From the NCBI RefSeq assembly GCF_004765605.1, contig NZ_SRLC01000003.1, forward strand, positions 248,001-312,000: DNA of 64,000 nt, in the 5' to 3' direction. The position numbers and the translations under genes are program-made. Positions within the stretch are counted from its first letter, which is position 1, and each line of letters opens with the position of its first letter. The notes beneath the pieces are model-generated. The model did not search any database and was not told the DNA's origin. It worked only from the letters and a program-made list of their open reading frames with translations. This stretch comes from Hymenobacter aquaticus. Its GTDB lineage: Bacteria; Bacteroidota; Bacteroidia; Cytophagales; Hymenobacteraceae. Shown piece by piece: positions 8,533 to 16,740 of this stretch.

Positions 8533-10131
8533 CTACTCAAAATGAATAGCCGCCTTGTGCTCGATCTGCCAAGCCCCATTGCCTTTAATTAGCGTGCCGG
8601 CCTTATCCGTCACGATGCGCGACACGGGGCCATTGGGCTGCTGGTAGGCGCAGGCTTCGCGCAAAGAATACTGGGCGCTCTGAATGGCGTAGGCGTGGAC
8701 GCCGACGTTGGAAGTCACCCGGAACGTGGCCCGCTCGGGCACCCGCGGGTCGGGCGTTATTTCGTAGATGCTATCGTGCTGGGGCTGTTCCTGCAGGTCG
8801 TAGTCGCTGAAGCCGCCATTGACGGGCACCTTTACATAGTAGCGCGTCGGGGCGGGTGGCGCCGGCGCGGCGGCTACGGGAGCGGCTGGCGTCTCCCAGG
8901 TTTCGGGACCAGGCAGCTGCACCGGCGGCACGAGGCTGTCGAAGTCGTCGCGCGGGGCTGAGGCCGGGGAGCCGGACGGAATGGGCATCGGCGGCTGAGC
9001 CGTTTCGTGCAGCGGCGCCGGCGGCGAAAAAGTTGTAGGAGCCGATTCGATGTTCTGAAACTGGTTCGGAACCGGGGCCGCGGGGGGAGCAGGAGCAGCT
9101 GGAGCCGGAGCTTGCGCTACCGGACGAACCGGCGCGGGAGCTTGGGGCGGAGTGGGCGAAGCCGGCCGGGCCGGACTATTGGTGGCCCGGGGTTGCGCGG
9201 CGGCGGTTGGTTGCGGAGCGGGCTTCTCCATCCTGGCAGGCGGGGCTGATGTCTGGCGTTTAGCCAGTTCCTCGGCTACGCGCTGCTGCACGATGCGCTC
9301 AATCTCGCGCTGTAACTCCGGCGTCAGGCGCTTGGGCGCGGCAGCGGCGGCCACCACGCCGGCCGACGGAGCACTGCTGGTCAGCGCCGCCGCCTTCACC
9401 GATTCCAATTCGCTGCGGTGGCGGTCGGCGCGGGTGCCCAGGGCGCTGATGCTGCGGCGCAGCATCACGTAGAGGAAGATGCTGAGCAACGACAGAATCA
9501 AGGCCAGCGGGGCAAACAGCTTGCTCATCAGGCTCTCGCTGCCCGCGGCTTGGCGAGGAACCGCAGCATCGGCGGCTAAAGCGCCCTGCCCTACCCCGGC
9601 ATCCGAGCCAGCCAAGGCTGCTTCGTCCGCTACGGCAGTGTCTTCGGTATCGGCCGCGCCGGCGGTTACGTCACCGTTGGGGTCGGCGGGCGGGGTGCCG
9701 TTGGTCACGTAAGCGTCGAGCTGGCCCTTAAGCGTTTTGAGGCGGGCCATACGCTCCGCGTCAGCCTTGCGGGTTGGGGAAGCGCTGAGCTTATTGATGA
9801 TTTCTGTAGTCAGCTTCTGCAAGCGCGACTTATCAGTGCCCAGGCCCTTATACATCGTGCCCTTGCCTTCAAGCGGCTGGTAGAGCATGCTGTACACCTT
9901 CTGGCTGTCAGCCTTGATGCTGGTCACGAAGTCCGGCAACGACCCGCCGCAGTTCAGGCTACTTTTCAGGTTGGGGCGGTTGTTGTCATCGTACACGTAG
10001 CGCACCGTGGCGCACCAGATCTGCACCTTCTGCTCATCGAGCGTGGGCTGGCCCAGGGGCGTTTGGGCGTGGGTGGCCGTCGAAGACAACAGCCCGGCAA
10101 GCAGCAAGGCGCAGGAAAGGAAAATCCTCAT
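8533..10131 (-). CDS. Signal-peptide, single-TM, Pro/Ala-rich bridging protein
   Basis: A 532-residue protein of no family I recognise. Parts in order: a cleavable signal peptide (about 1-22, ending THAQ); a small exported domain (about 23-130) with two Cys in WCATVRYVY and SLNCGGSL; an acidic Ala/Asp linker; one membrane helix (about 200-226, LFAPLALILSLLSIFLYVML); a coiled-coil-like stretch (QREIERIVQQRVAEELAKRQ); a long Pro/Ala-rich linker (about 290-420); and a folded C-terminal domain of about 110 residues beginning YYVKVPVNGGF. The layout implies a periplasmic head and a cytoplasmic tail on a flexible tether. It lies between the channel gene and the actin-like gene, so it may physically connect the envelope components with the cytoplasmic NTPases. 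That is inference. Confidence 0.75.
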   Translation of the reverse strand: MRIFLSCALLLAGLLSSTATHAQTPLGQPTLDEQKVQIWCATVRYVYDDNNRPNLKSSLNCGGSLPDFVTSIKADSQKVYSMLYQPLEGKGTMYKGLGTDKSRLQKLTTEIINKLSASPTRKADAERMARLKTLKGQLDAYVTNGTPPADPNGDVTAGAADTEDTAVADEAALAGSDAGVGQGALAADAAVPRQAAGSESLMSKLFAPLALILSLLSIFLYVMLRRSISALGTRADRHRSELESVKAAALTSSAPSAGVVAAAAAPKRLTPELQREIERIVQQRVAEELAKRQTSAPPARMEKPAPQPTAAAQPRATNSPARPASPTPPQAPAPVRPVAQAPAPAAPAPPAAPVPNQFQNIESAPTTFSPPAPLHETAQPPMPIPSGSPASAPRDDFDSLVPPVQLPGPETWETPAAPVAAAPAPPAPTRYYVKVPVNGGFSDYDLQEQPQHDSIYEITPDPRVPERATFRVTSNVGVHAYAIQSAQYSLREACAYQQPNGPVSRIVTDKAGTLIKGNGAWQIEHKAAIHFE

Positions 10132-10185
10132 GAAGGTGGGGTATTGAGGATGAGAAATTATTCTAACAGCGAGGCAGAAGCCTTT

Positions 10186-10578
10186 CTATTCGTCTAGTTC
10201 GGGAAACTCCCCAACCGACCAAAATTCACCTTTTGGCTCAGACTCTAAACTGTATTGCTCAATGAAAGCCTGGCTTACGTTGACCTTCTTGGAAAGCCAC
10301 GTAGACATCATGTGGTCGTAAGCCTGGAGTAGATAGTCTTGACCGAGCATGATATCGAAATGGTCAATTCGTCTGTGAAGCCGCTTGAGTTGGATTAACT
10401 CCAGTAGCATCAGCTTTTCGGTCAGCGGTATCTTATACGTCCGGGGCTCAGTTGGAGAAACTCCAGCAGCTTCCAGGTCAGGAAGCAACTCATCGTAGCT
10501 GGCAAAAAAGCCGAATACCGAGTCCTGCGGTATTAACTCCAGAACTTCCGCCAAGAAGGTTGCTTCCTGATCTATCAT
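10186..10578 (-). CDS. Small acidic hypothetical protein, coupled to the actin-like gene
   Basis: A 130-residue cytoplasmic protein, acidic (ends GEFPELDE), with no recognised domain. Its ATG shares one base with the stop of the upstream 1156-residue gene (TAATG arrangement at 10576-10580), so translation is probably coupled. A sampled 60-base line has 28 G/C against about 39 in the neighbouring large gene, so its composition is unlike its surroundings. The size, acidity and position recall small adaptor or immunity-type proteins, but nothing in the sequence proves that. Confidence 0.7.
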   Translation of the reverse strand: MIDQEATFLAEVLELIPQDSVFGFFASYDELLPDLEAAGVSPTEPRTYKIPLTEKLMLLELIQLKRLHRRIDHFDIMLGQDYLLQAYDHMMSTWLSKKVNVSQAFIEQYSLESEPKGEFWSVGEFPELDE

Positions 10579-13500
10579 TACCCGTTCGTCATCAGCTCCC
10601 GGCTCAGGTTATACAGGGCCTGCTTGAGCGGGTAGAAGAACAGCGTTTCGGGCAGGGTTTCGCCCTGGCCGAGGTTGCGGCCAATCTGGTGCAGGCCCAG
10701 GTTGAGGCTATCCTCGATTTCGCGCAGCAGCATTTCCTTGATGCGGGTGCGGTCCACGTCCACACCGACCTCGCGCATGAGCGGGGCCACGTCGTCGTTG
10801 TCGAGCACGATTTCCAGGAAGCGCTTGGTGTTGTCGATGACGCTCTGCTTGAGGTCGGCATCCACCTGTGGAAGCTTGAGGCGGCTGGTGTCAATGTCCT
10901 GACCCTCGGCGGCGCCGTTGAGCTTTACGGTGCGAATCTGGTCGAAGTCGGCGGCGCTGGTGGCGCTTTCCTCAAACAGGACGCCCCCGTTGGTCGTCGC
11001 CTCCTTGGGGTTGTCGGCCAGGATGACGCGGAAGTTCTGGGGCGCTTCCTGGCCCGTGGCGGCCTTGAACACGGCTTTGCTGATCTTCTCAATGGCGGCC
11101 ATGCTGGCGCCGCCGCTGAGCAGGCGCAGGTAGAGGCTGCCCTTGCCCGAGAAGCATAGGTAGCGCGGGGGCTTGAGGCCGAGGTGCTGCACGAGCTGCG
11201 CCACGTGGTAGACGATGGCCGTGTAGTGCAGGTAGAACAGCACCCGCAGCTGCCGCCCCTTGCCCAGGCCGAGGCTCTGGGTGAAGCGCAGCGCGTCATT
11301 GTAGGTGAACAACAGGCTGGTCACGTCGGCCGAGCCGAAGTCGGGGTTTTGCAGGGCGGCGCGCAGGTAGCCCTTGTACTCCTGGTTTTCCTCCGAGTCG
11401 GGCAGGCTTTCCACGTACTGCACGCCGAGGCGGAGCAGGCCGTTCTGCTTGGGCGCCCCCTGGACGCGGGCGTAGCCGTCACCCCAGAGGTCGTCGCCGG
11501 CGAAGCGGAAGGACGAGCTGAAGGCGGGCTTCTGGTCGGCGAAGATCAGCAGGTCGGTGGTGCCGCCGCCGATGTCGATGTTGATGACGTTTTCGTCGCG
11601 GTTGGGCACTACCTGGTTCGTGGCCGTGAGGTAGTAGTACGGCGCCACCGACTCCGAAATGCACTGGGTGGGGCGGCGGGCCCGGAAAATCTGCTGGAAG
11701 GCCTCGTCCCAGACCTGCTGGAACTGGTTGCGCAGAAACATATCGAAGCTCAGCGGGGCAAACCACACCACGCGGGTGTCTTCCAGGATGCCGCCCTGCA
11801 TGGCTGCCTTGTGCTTCATCAGCAGCAGAATCTCCTTGAAGAAGGCCGCAATGCGGTTCACGCCCTGGGGGTCCAGCTCGGCGCTCCACTTCAGGTTGGT
11901 CACGAAGCGGTTCTGGGGCGGCTGCCCGGTTTCGGTGTTGATGCTGAAGCCGATGTTGATGTTGCTGAGCACCTTGCTGGGCTCGTTGGCGTAGGAGTTC
12001 GTCTCGCACACGGCGGTCCGAATCGGAAACTCATACACCGAGCCGGCCTCGCCGATGATGCTGGGCACAAACTCGCGGTTCTGAATCAGCGGAATGTCGA
12101 ACAGCTGGCCGGGGCCGCGCATGTAGCGCTGGTAGGCCGAGTAGCCGGTGTCGGGCAGCGGGGCGTTGAGCAGCTCCATCTGCAGGTCACTTTCGCCGAT
12201 GGTGAACGGGCGCGGGTGGGCCGACGGACCGTCCGCGTAGGCCATGTGGGTGTTGCTGGTGCCGAAGTCCACCGCGAAGGTGAAGCGGCGGGTGCCGCGG
12301 TCCAGCTCCCGCCAGCGCGGCACGATGAGGCCCCGGGCCGGGGGCGCGCCGTGGAAGGCCGGCGGGCAGGTCAGCTCGGCCAGGTCGAAGTGGGTGCCGG
12401 TGATTTCGTAGTAGGTGCTGCCGGCCGTAGACACGCTTTTCTGGGTCCGCTCAAACTTGGTGGCCCGCTTCGACGCGCCCTGGTCCGTCAGCCGCTCGCC
12501 GCCCACGAAGAAGGTCAGGTCGTAGCGGCGTTGCAGCATCGTAGGCGAGTTGTCGGCGTCCACGAGCATGACCTTGTAGAAGTCGTTGTACTCGGGCTGG
12601 GCGCGCATCTTGTAGAACGGGAACACGCCCAGGCCGATGTTGGCCTTCACGATGCGGCCCTTCTCGGGAATCTCCCGGCCCTGCGCGTCTTTCGGATTCT
12701 GGGGGTTCTGGTAGTAGCTGCGCTCGAAGGTGATGAAGCGGCCGCCCTGCACCGGAATCCGCAGCGCGATGCGCACGTGGTTCAGGTCAATGGTAAAGGT
12801 GAGCAGCTCGGCCAAGTCGTGGTCGGAGAAGTACTCGAAGAACGTCTGACGCAGGGGCAACAGGTAGGGGAAGCGCGCCCGGCCCTGGGTGTCGGCCCCG
12901 TACTGGAACGTGACCTTGCCGGTGTGGAAGCGCTGGGCGTTCAACTCGTAGGGCAGCTCCACCAGGGCATCTTCCAGGAAGTCGCCGACGGTCAGGTACG
13001 GGTACTTGAAGCCTTTGCCGGGCAGCACGCGGTTTTCCAGGGCCAGCTCGTCGGCGTAGGGCACCGGGGTGCGGTCGTCCCAGGGCTGGCCGTTGAGATA
13101 ATTGGCGCCCTGCATGGTCAGGTTGGGGCGCAGCACCAGCGGGGTGGGCCGGCTCTGGTTGGTCTGCCGGGTCGGCGCGATGAACAAATCCGAGCTGGTC
13201 ACGGCCGACTGGTCGGCGCGGCTGGGCAGGGGCACGTGCTTCACGCTGGCCAGGTTGCCCTGGAAGTCGGCAATGGCGGGGTACTTGGTGGCAAACTGCT
13301 GGGCCGTGTGGTCGCCCTGCATCTGCATCTGGTTGATGCGGTTACGGTCGAGGCCGGCAAACACGCTGCCGGCAAACTCCCGGCGCTGCAGCTGCGGATA
13401 GGCCAGGAACAACTCGTAGACGAAGTCGCGGAAGGCCGGGGAACGGTCTTCGAGCAGCACCACCTGGTTGTCGAAGTAGTGGCCGCGGGCCTGAGCGCGC

Positions 13501-14048
13501 TCCAGATCCAGCTGGCGCACGGCCGGGGCGGTGAACAGCAGCGTCAACGGGGAAGTGCCACCGAGCAGCTGAGGCCCGCCGGGCATATTCGGCGACTCGT
13601 AGAACACGAGGTACATATCCGAGAAGTCCCGGAACCGCTCGTCCTGCAGAAACAGGCGCAGGGTTTCGCCCAGCAGGCGGGTGCCTTCGTCGCCTTGCAT
13701 CCGCCGCAGCTCGGCCTCCACGTTCCAGCGGCGCAGGGTGATTTTGCGGCCGGCCTGGGTGTAGAGGTTGTAGTTGTAGAGGATTTCGAACAGGTCCCAG
13801 AAGTGCGACACCAGCTCGTGATACACCGAGCCGGGGTTGCGCTGCCCTTCCCGGGCGAGGAAATCAAAGGCGGTTTCAAACAGGTGCATCCGCGCAAACG
13901 GCGTCGGGATGCTCACCGCCACGTTCTTGGCCCGCCCGCCCGTGGGGTCGGTGACGGTATTGATTTCGGTGCTGGTGATGGGGGCGGTTTTCTGCCAGCC
14001 CTGCACCTGCTGGGAGCCGTTGTTATGAAGACGAAGGACTTTGGGCAT
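10578..14048 (-). CDS. Giant actin/Hsp70-fold ATPase-like protein with long N-terminal extension
   Basis: A 1156-residue cytoplasmic protein. The C-terminal half has the actin/Hsp70/hexokinase nucleotide-binding pattern in order: phosphate-1 loop FAVDFGTSNT (about 585-594), phosphate-2 loop INIDIGGGTTDLLIF (about 820-834) and an adenosine-type loop CFSGKGSLYLRLLSGG (about 965-980). The first 580 residues are unlike Hsp70 or actin and begin with a domain containing SIPTPFARMHLFETAFDFL. The overall size and fold recall the SrfB-like virulence-factor group of actin-fold proteins, but I cannot confirm membership. It lies immediately downstream of a tubulin-like gene and upstream of a bridging membrane protein. 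A palindromic repeat (14055-14205) separates it from the tubulin-like gene. Confidence 0.82.
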   Translation of the reverse strand: MPKVLRLHNNGSQQVQGWQKTAPITSTEINTVTDPTGGRAKNVAVSIPTPFARMHLFETAFDFLAREGQRNPGSVYHELVSHFWDLFEILYNYNLYTQAGRKITLRRWNVEAELRRMQGDEGTRLLGETLRLFLQDERFRDFSDMYLVFYESPNMPGGPQLLGGTSPLTLLFTAPAVRQLDLERAQARGHYFDNQVVLLEDRSPAFRDFVYELFLAYPQLQRREFAGSVFAGLDRNRINQMQMQGDHTAQQFATKYPAIADFQGNLASVKHVPLPSRADQSAVTSSDLFIAPTRQTNQSRPTPLVLRPNLTMQGANYLNGQPWDDRTPVPYADELALENRVLPGKGFKYPYLTVGDFLEDALVELPYELNAQRFHTGKVTFQYGADTQGRARFPYLLPLRQTFFEYFSDHDLAELLTFTIDLNHVRIALRIPVQGGRFITFERSYYQNPQNPKDAQGREIPEKGRIVKANIGLGVFPFYKMRAQPEYNDFYKVMLVDADNSPTMLQRRYDLTFFVGGERLTDQGASKRATKFERTQKSVSTAGSTYYEITGTHFDLAELTCPPAFHGAPPARGLIVPRWRELDRGTRRFTFAVDFGTSNTHMAYADGPSAHPRPFTIGESDLQMELLNAPLPDTGYSAYQRYMRGPGQLFDIPLIQNREFVPSIIGEAGSVYEFPIRTAVCETNSYANEPSKVLSNINIGFSINTETGQPPQNRFVTNLKWSAELDPQGVNRIAAFFKEILLLMKHKAAMQGGILEDTRVVWFAPLSFDMFLRNQFQQVWDEAFQQIFRARRPTQCISESVAPYYYLTATNQVVPNRDENVINIDIGGGTTDLLIFADQKPAFSSSFRFAGDDLWGDGYARVQGAPKQNGLLRLGVQYVESLPDSEENQEYKGYLRAALQNPDFGSADVTSLLFTYNDALRFTQSLGLGKGRQLRVLFYLHYTAIVYHVAQLVQHLGLKPPRYLCFSGKGSLYLRLLSGGASMAAIEKISKAVFKAATGQEAPQNFRVILADNPKEATTNGGVLFEESATSAADFDQIRTVKLNGAAEGQDIDTSRLKLPQVDADLKQSVIDNTKRFLEIVLDNDDVAPLMREVGVDVDRTRIKEMLLREIEDSLNLGLHQIGRNLGQGETLPETLFFYPLKQALYNLSRELMTNG

Positions 14049-14054
14049 ATCGTG

Positions 14055-14205
14055 GACCCCACCCCCCGGCCCCCTCCCCTCCGGGAGAGGGGGAGCCAGA
14101 CGATTTTTTGGGGAGTTTGTTTTTAGATTGAAATCTAGGAGCTACAACTAGAGCCCCTCTCCCGGAGGATTCTCCGCATGAAGGAGAGGGGATTGGGGAG
14201 GGGTC
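14055..14205. repeat. G/C-rich palindromic intergenic repeat
   Basis: The left part (14055-14097) contains CCCTCCCCTCCGGGAGAGGG. The right part (about 14152-14205) contains CCCCTCTCCCGGAGG and then GAGGGGATTGGGGAGGGGTC. The ends GACCCC/GGGGTC are inverted. It fills the gap between the actin-like and tubulin-like genes. It is a different class from the GTCATGCTGAGC repeats. Confidence 0.75.
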
Positions 14206-14207
14206 CG

Positions 14208-15656
14208 CTACACCACCTTCACCTTTTCCTCAAAGGCTTTATCCGTCACTCTATCGAACAGGGCGACGAGCTTGCGGAAGCTGTCGGGCTCATGGATGGA
14301 CTTGGCCGCGTCGTTGAGCTGGTTGAGGAAGTAGTTCTGGCTGAGGCCCTTGTTGAAGAAGTCGTTCCACTTCTTTTCCACCGGCTTGCCCGCAATCATG
14401 GCGTTGAAGTCGTCGGTGGTTAGGTCGAAGGGGCGGAAGCTGCGGCGGTTTTGGCTGAGCTCCTTGAGCCACTCGTCGACGCCGTACTCGGGGCTGTGGA
14501 GGAAGTTATTGAGCTCCTTGAAGATGGGCTCGTTGCGCAGGGCGTGGGTCAGGTTCAGGTTGTCGTGGTAGGGTGCCTTATCGGTAGGCAGGTGCTGCTT
14601 GTGGTAGCGCGAGAAGTAGAGCAGCTGGGTTAGGTGCTTGGCAATCAGCTCCCGGCTTTCGTCGGGCAGGTGGCTGAAGTTGAGGTCTTGGGTGTCGGTG
14701 CCGAGGCCGTACTCGTGGAAGTGCGGCGCGCCGTTGCGCAGCTCGGCGTCGGAGTACTGCATGAAGTCGACCACGCTCAGGGCGGCCAGCAGCTCAATGA
14801 GGTGGGCCTTATTGCGCTGGGCCGTGCCGCCGGGCTGGTTTTCGTAGGGCGTGTCGGGCGTGTCGGCCAGGTAGTACAGCGCGTCGAGGCCCTGCAGGTT
14901 GTGCTCGTAGTAGCTGAGCGCGGCCTTGGTCTTGGTCAGAAAGGAGTTGGAGTCGATAACCGAGTTATCTTCCGATTGCAGGGCGAAGTAGGGCATCACC
15001 GTGACGGCACCCGTCAGGGCGCTACGCAGGTAGCCGGCGTTGCTGAGGCGGGTGTTGGGGTCCTTCAGGTTTTTGAGCAGCAGGGGGAAGCCCGCCGCGC
15101 CCGTACCGCCGAAGATGCTGGAGATGAAGAACACCCGGTCGCCGGCCTGGAAGTTGTCGGCGAAAAACCGGATTTCCGGCGACTCCACCACCTTGTTCAG
15201 CACGATGCTGCCCACGTTGGGCGAACCCCGGAAGCCGATAGTGAGCGGGCTTTCCAGGTTGTCCTGGGTGAAGAGCAGCTCCACGAGACCCTTGGAGTCC
15301 ACCGACAGCTGGTCGTAGCTCAGATACTGGCGGAAGCTCTGGTTGATGCCGCCGAAGTCGAACACGAACGTATCCTTCACCCCGCCGTTGGTATCCGACG
15401 AGATGCTGCTGAGCGTGCTCATATCCGTCTGGAAGAAGCCGTCCTCGCGGGGGCCCAGGCGCTGGTAGATCTGCTGGTAGCTTTTGAGCATATCTACCGT
15501 GCGGTTCATGTCGCCGTTGTGGGCGTCGGGGTCGATGATGATGGGCACCACCCGGTCGCAGTTGGCCAGCTTCACGCCCGAAGCCAGCAGCATGGTCAGG
15601 GACCGAATCACGCGGGAGCCGGTGCCGCCAATGCCGAAAATGAACAGTTTAGCCAT
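14208..15656 (-). CDS. Tubulin/FtsZ-superfamily GTPase-like protein
   Basis: A 482-residue cytoplasmic protein that opens with a Rossmann-type glycine loop, LFIFGIGGTGSRVIRSL (about 4-20). Near residue 182 it carries SIFGGTGAAGFPLL, matching the tubulin/FtsZ GTP-binding signature GGTG[A/S/T]G. The rest, including helical segments such as YDQLSVDSKGLVELL and DSRELIAKHLTQLLYF, is unlike FtsZ, and the protein is longer than FtsZ cores. I place it with the divergent bacterial tubulin-like proteins of unknown role. GTP binding and polymerisation are inferred from the motifs. Its gene is upstream of the actin-like gene in the same transcription direction, so two cytoskeletal-fold NTPases are encoded side by side. 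Confidence 0.85.
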   Translation of the reverse strand: MAKLFIFGIGGTGSRVIRSLTMLLASGVKLANCDRVVPIIIDPDAHNGDMNRTVDMLKSYQQIYQRLGPREDGFFQTDMSTLSSISSDTNGGVKDTFVFDFGGINQSFRQYLSYDQLSVDSKGLVELLFTQDNLESPLTIGFRGSPNVGSIVLNKVVESPEIRFFADNFQAGDRVFFISSIFGGTGAAGFPLLLKNLKDPNTRLSNAGYLRSALTGAVTVMPYFALQSEDNSVIDSNSFLTKTKAALSYYEHNLQGLDALYYLADTPDTPYENQPGGTAQRNKAHLIELLAALSVVDFMQYSDAELRNGAPHFHEYGLGTDTQDLNFSHLPDESRELIAKHLTQLLYFSRYHKQHLPTDKAPYHDNLNLTHALRNEPIFKELNNFLHSPEYGVDEWLKELSQNRRSFRPFDLTTDDFNAMIAGKPVEKKWNDFFNKGLSQNYFLNQLNDAAKSIHEPDSFRKLVALFDRVTDKAFEEKVKVV

Positions 15657-15781
15657 GTTGGAGTTAAAGTTTGGCGAATCTCCCCGGGGTAGATGATGCG
15701 GGGATGATGCAGTTTGAGGCTGCTGGTATGGTTGGGCCGCTACTGGCGCGGCTGCTTTGAGATGTAGGAAGCAGAGTTTGA

Positions 15782-16225
15782 CTAGTGGTATTCCTCATCA
15801 AACGGCTTAGTGAGTATTCTGACCACTTCCTCAAATGAGGAAGCCTTGTCAAGCAGAGTATTTAGTGCTTCTGCGTCGCTGAATTGCGTGAGAACGTCAT
15901 CATCTGCCTCAACGCACGCCTTCACGCGGTTCTTGAGTTCGGGTAAAGTGAAATTCCTTTGCAACAGCCATTCGCTTCTGACAACTATGCTTTTCGGATT
16001 GTAGAAGGTGTACGCCAACAGCTTCGTGACAACTCCCAATGGCTTCACCGCCTCCACTTGCCGGTGCCAGACCCGATTGGCCGAATCAAAAAACACTTCT
16101 TTTCCCGGTTTCGACCGTTGCAGAACAAGTAATGAAACCGTCTGCATTTTCTCCGGGACCTTAGCAATCCACAGGGACTCCTGAGGTGTCTGGCCGAAGA
16201 CTAGCATGGGAAAAGCAGGTTGCAT
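15782..16225 (-). CDS. Small hypothetical protein in the cluster
   Basis: A 147-residue cytoplasmic protein without signal peptide, TM helix or recognised domain. Its C-terminal half is acidic and helical (VEADDDVLTQFSDAEALNTL). It begins 15 bases after the stop of the 3-TM gene, which suggests co-transcription. A sampled line had 30 G/C of 60, lower than the flanking tubulin-like gene. Like the genes at 5013-5579 and 10186-10578, it may be an accessory protein inserted among conserved core genes. Confidence 0.7.
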   Translation of the reverse strand: MQPAFPMLVFGQTPQESLWIAKVPEKMQTVSLLVLQRSKPGKEVFFDSANRVWHRQVEAVKPLGVVTKLLAYTFYNPKSIVVRSEWLLQRNFTLPELKNRVKACVEADDDVLTQFSDAEALNTLLDKASSFEEVVRILTKPFDEEYH

Positions 16226-16240
16226 ACCCTGACTTAACGC

Positions 16241-16633
16241 TTAAAAAGGAGTCGTGCTGGCGTTGGTGGAGCCGCGCTTGAGGATGACGGAGAACAGGAA
16301 AAACCAGAACAAGCCCAGAATGGCGTTCCAGGTCGACATCCAGTAGATATACGAGTGCGAGGCCACTTCCTGGGAATTGGCCTGCCAGATACCGATGATG
16401 AAGGCCAACAGGGCGTTGATGACCAGGAAAATCACCCAGTGCCGCACCTTATTAAATGTGGCCACGCCCATGGCCCGGTTGATGAGGTAGTAGAAAATCA
16501 GCACCATAGCCAACGACAGGCCGATGGTGAGCAGACCCACGTTGGGGAAAATCACCTCCCGGTACACCGGCGTTTCGGACGGGGGCTGGGGCGTGCCAAT
16601 GAGTTCGTAGATAAAGCGGAAGAAGCCTTTCAT
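16241..16633 (-). CDS. Small three-helix inner-membrane protein
   Basis: A 130-residue protein with three predicted membrane helices (about 31-50, 65-83 and 97-119), a short Pro-rich N-terminal segment (GTPQPPSETPVYREV) and a basic/Ser/Thr-rich C-terminus. No family is recognised. It is encoded between the VWA-like lipoprotein and the cytoplasmic tubulin-like protein, so a role in linking the envelope to the cytoplasmic part is plausible but unproven. Confidence 0.72.
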   Translation of the reverse strand: MKGFFRFIYELIGTPQPPSETPVYREVIFPNVGLLTIGLSLAMVLIFYYLINRAMGVATFNKVRHWVIFLVINALLAFIIGIWQANSQEVASHSYIYWMSTWNAILGLFWFFLFSVILKRGSTNASTTPF

Positions 16634-16655
16634 GGGGGATTGTTGAGAGTTGAAT

Positions 16656-16734
16656 GCTGGTTGTCAGGCGGTTGATTGTTGGTTGTTGATTGTTAAAACC
16701 TCAACAATTAACAACTCGCAATCAGCAATCAGCT
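16656..16734. repeat. A/T-rich palindromic repeat (GTTGATTGTT type)
   Basis: The left arm contains direct GTTGATTGTT words (about 16671-16693). The right arm reads TCAACAATTAACAACTCGCA then ATCAGCAATCAGC, an imperfect reverse complement of the left. It fills the gap between the 3-TM gene and the VWA-like lipoprotein gene. Confidence 0.7.
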
Positions 16735-16740
16735 TTTAAA

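Noticed and set aside
11184..14126. 980-codon plus-strand open frame antisense to the actin-like gene
   Set aside because: It mirrors the real minus-strand gene with its conserved nucleotide-binding motifs. The translated sequence is Val/Gly/Gln/His-rich low-complexity, typical of antisense frames in high-G+C DNA.
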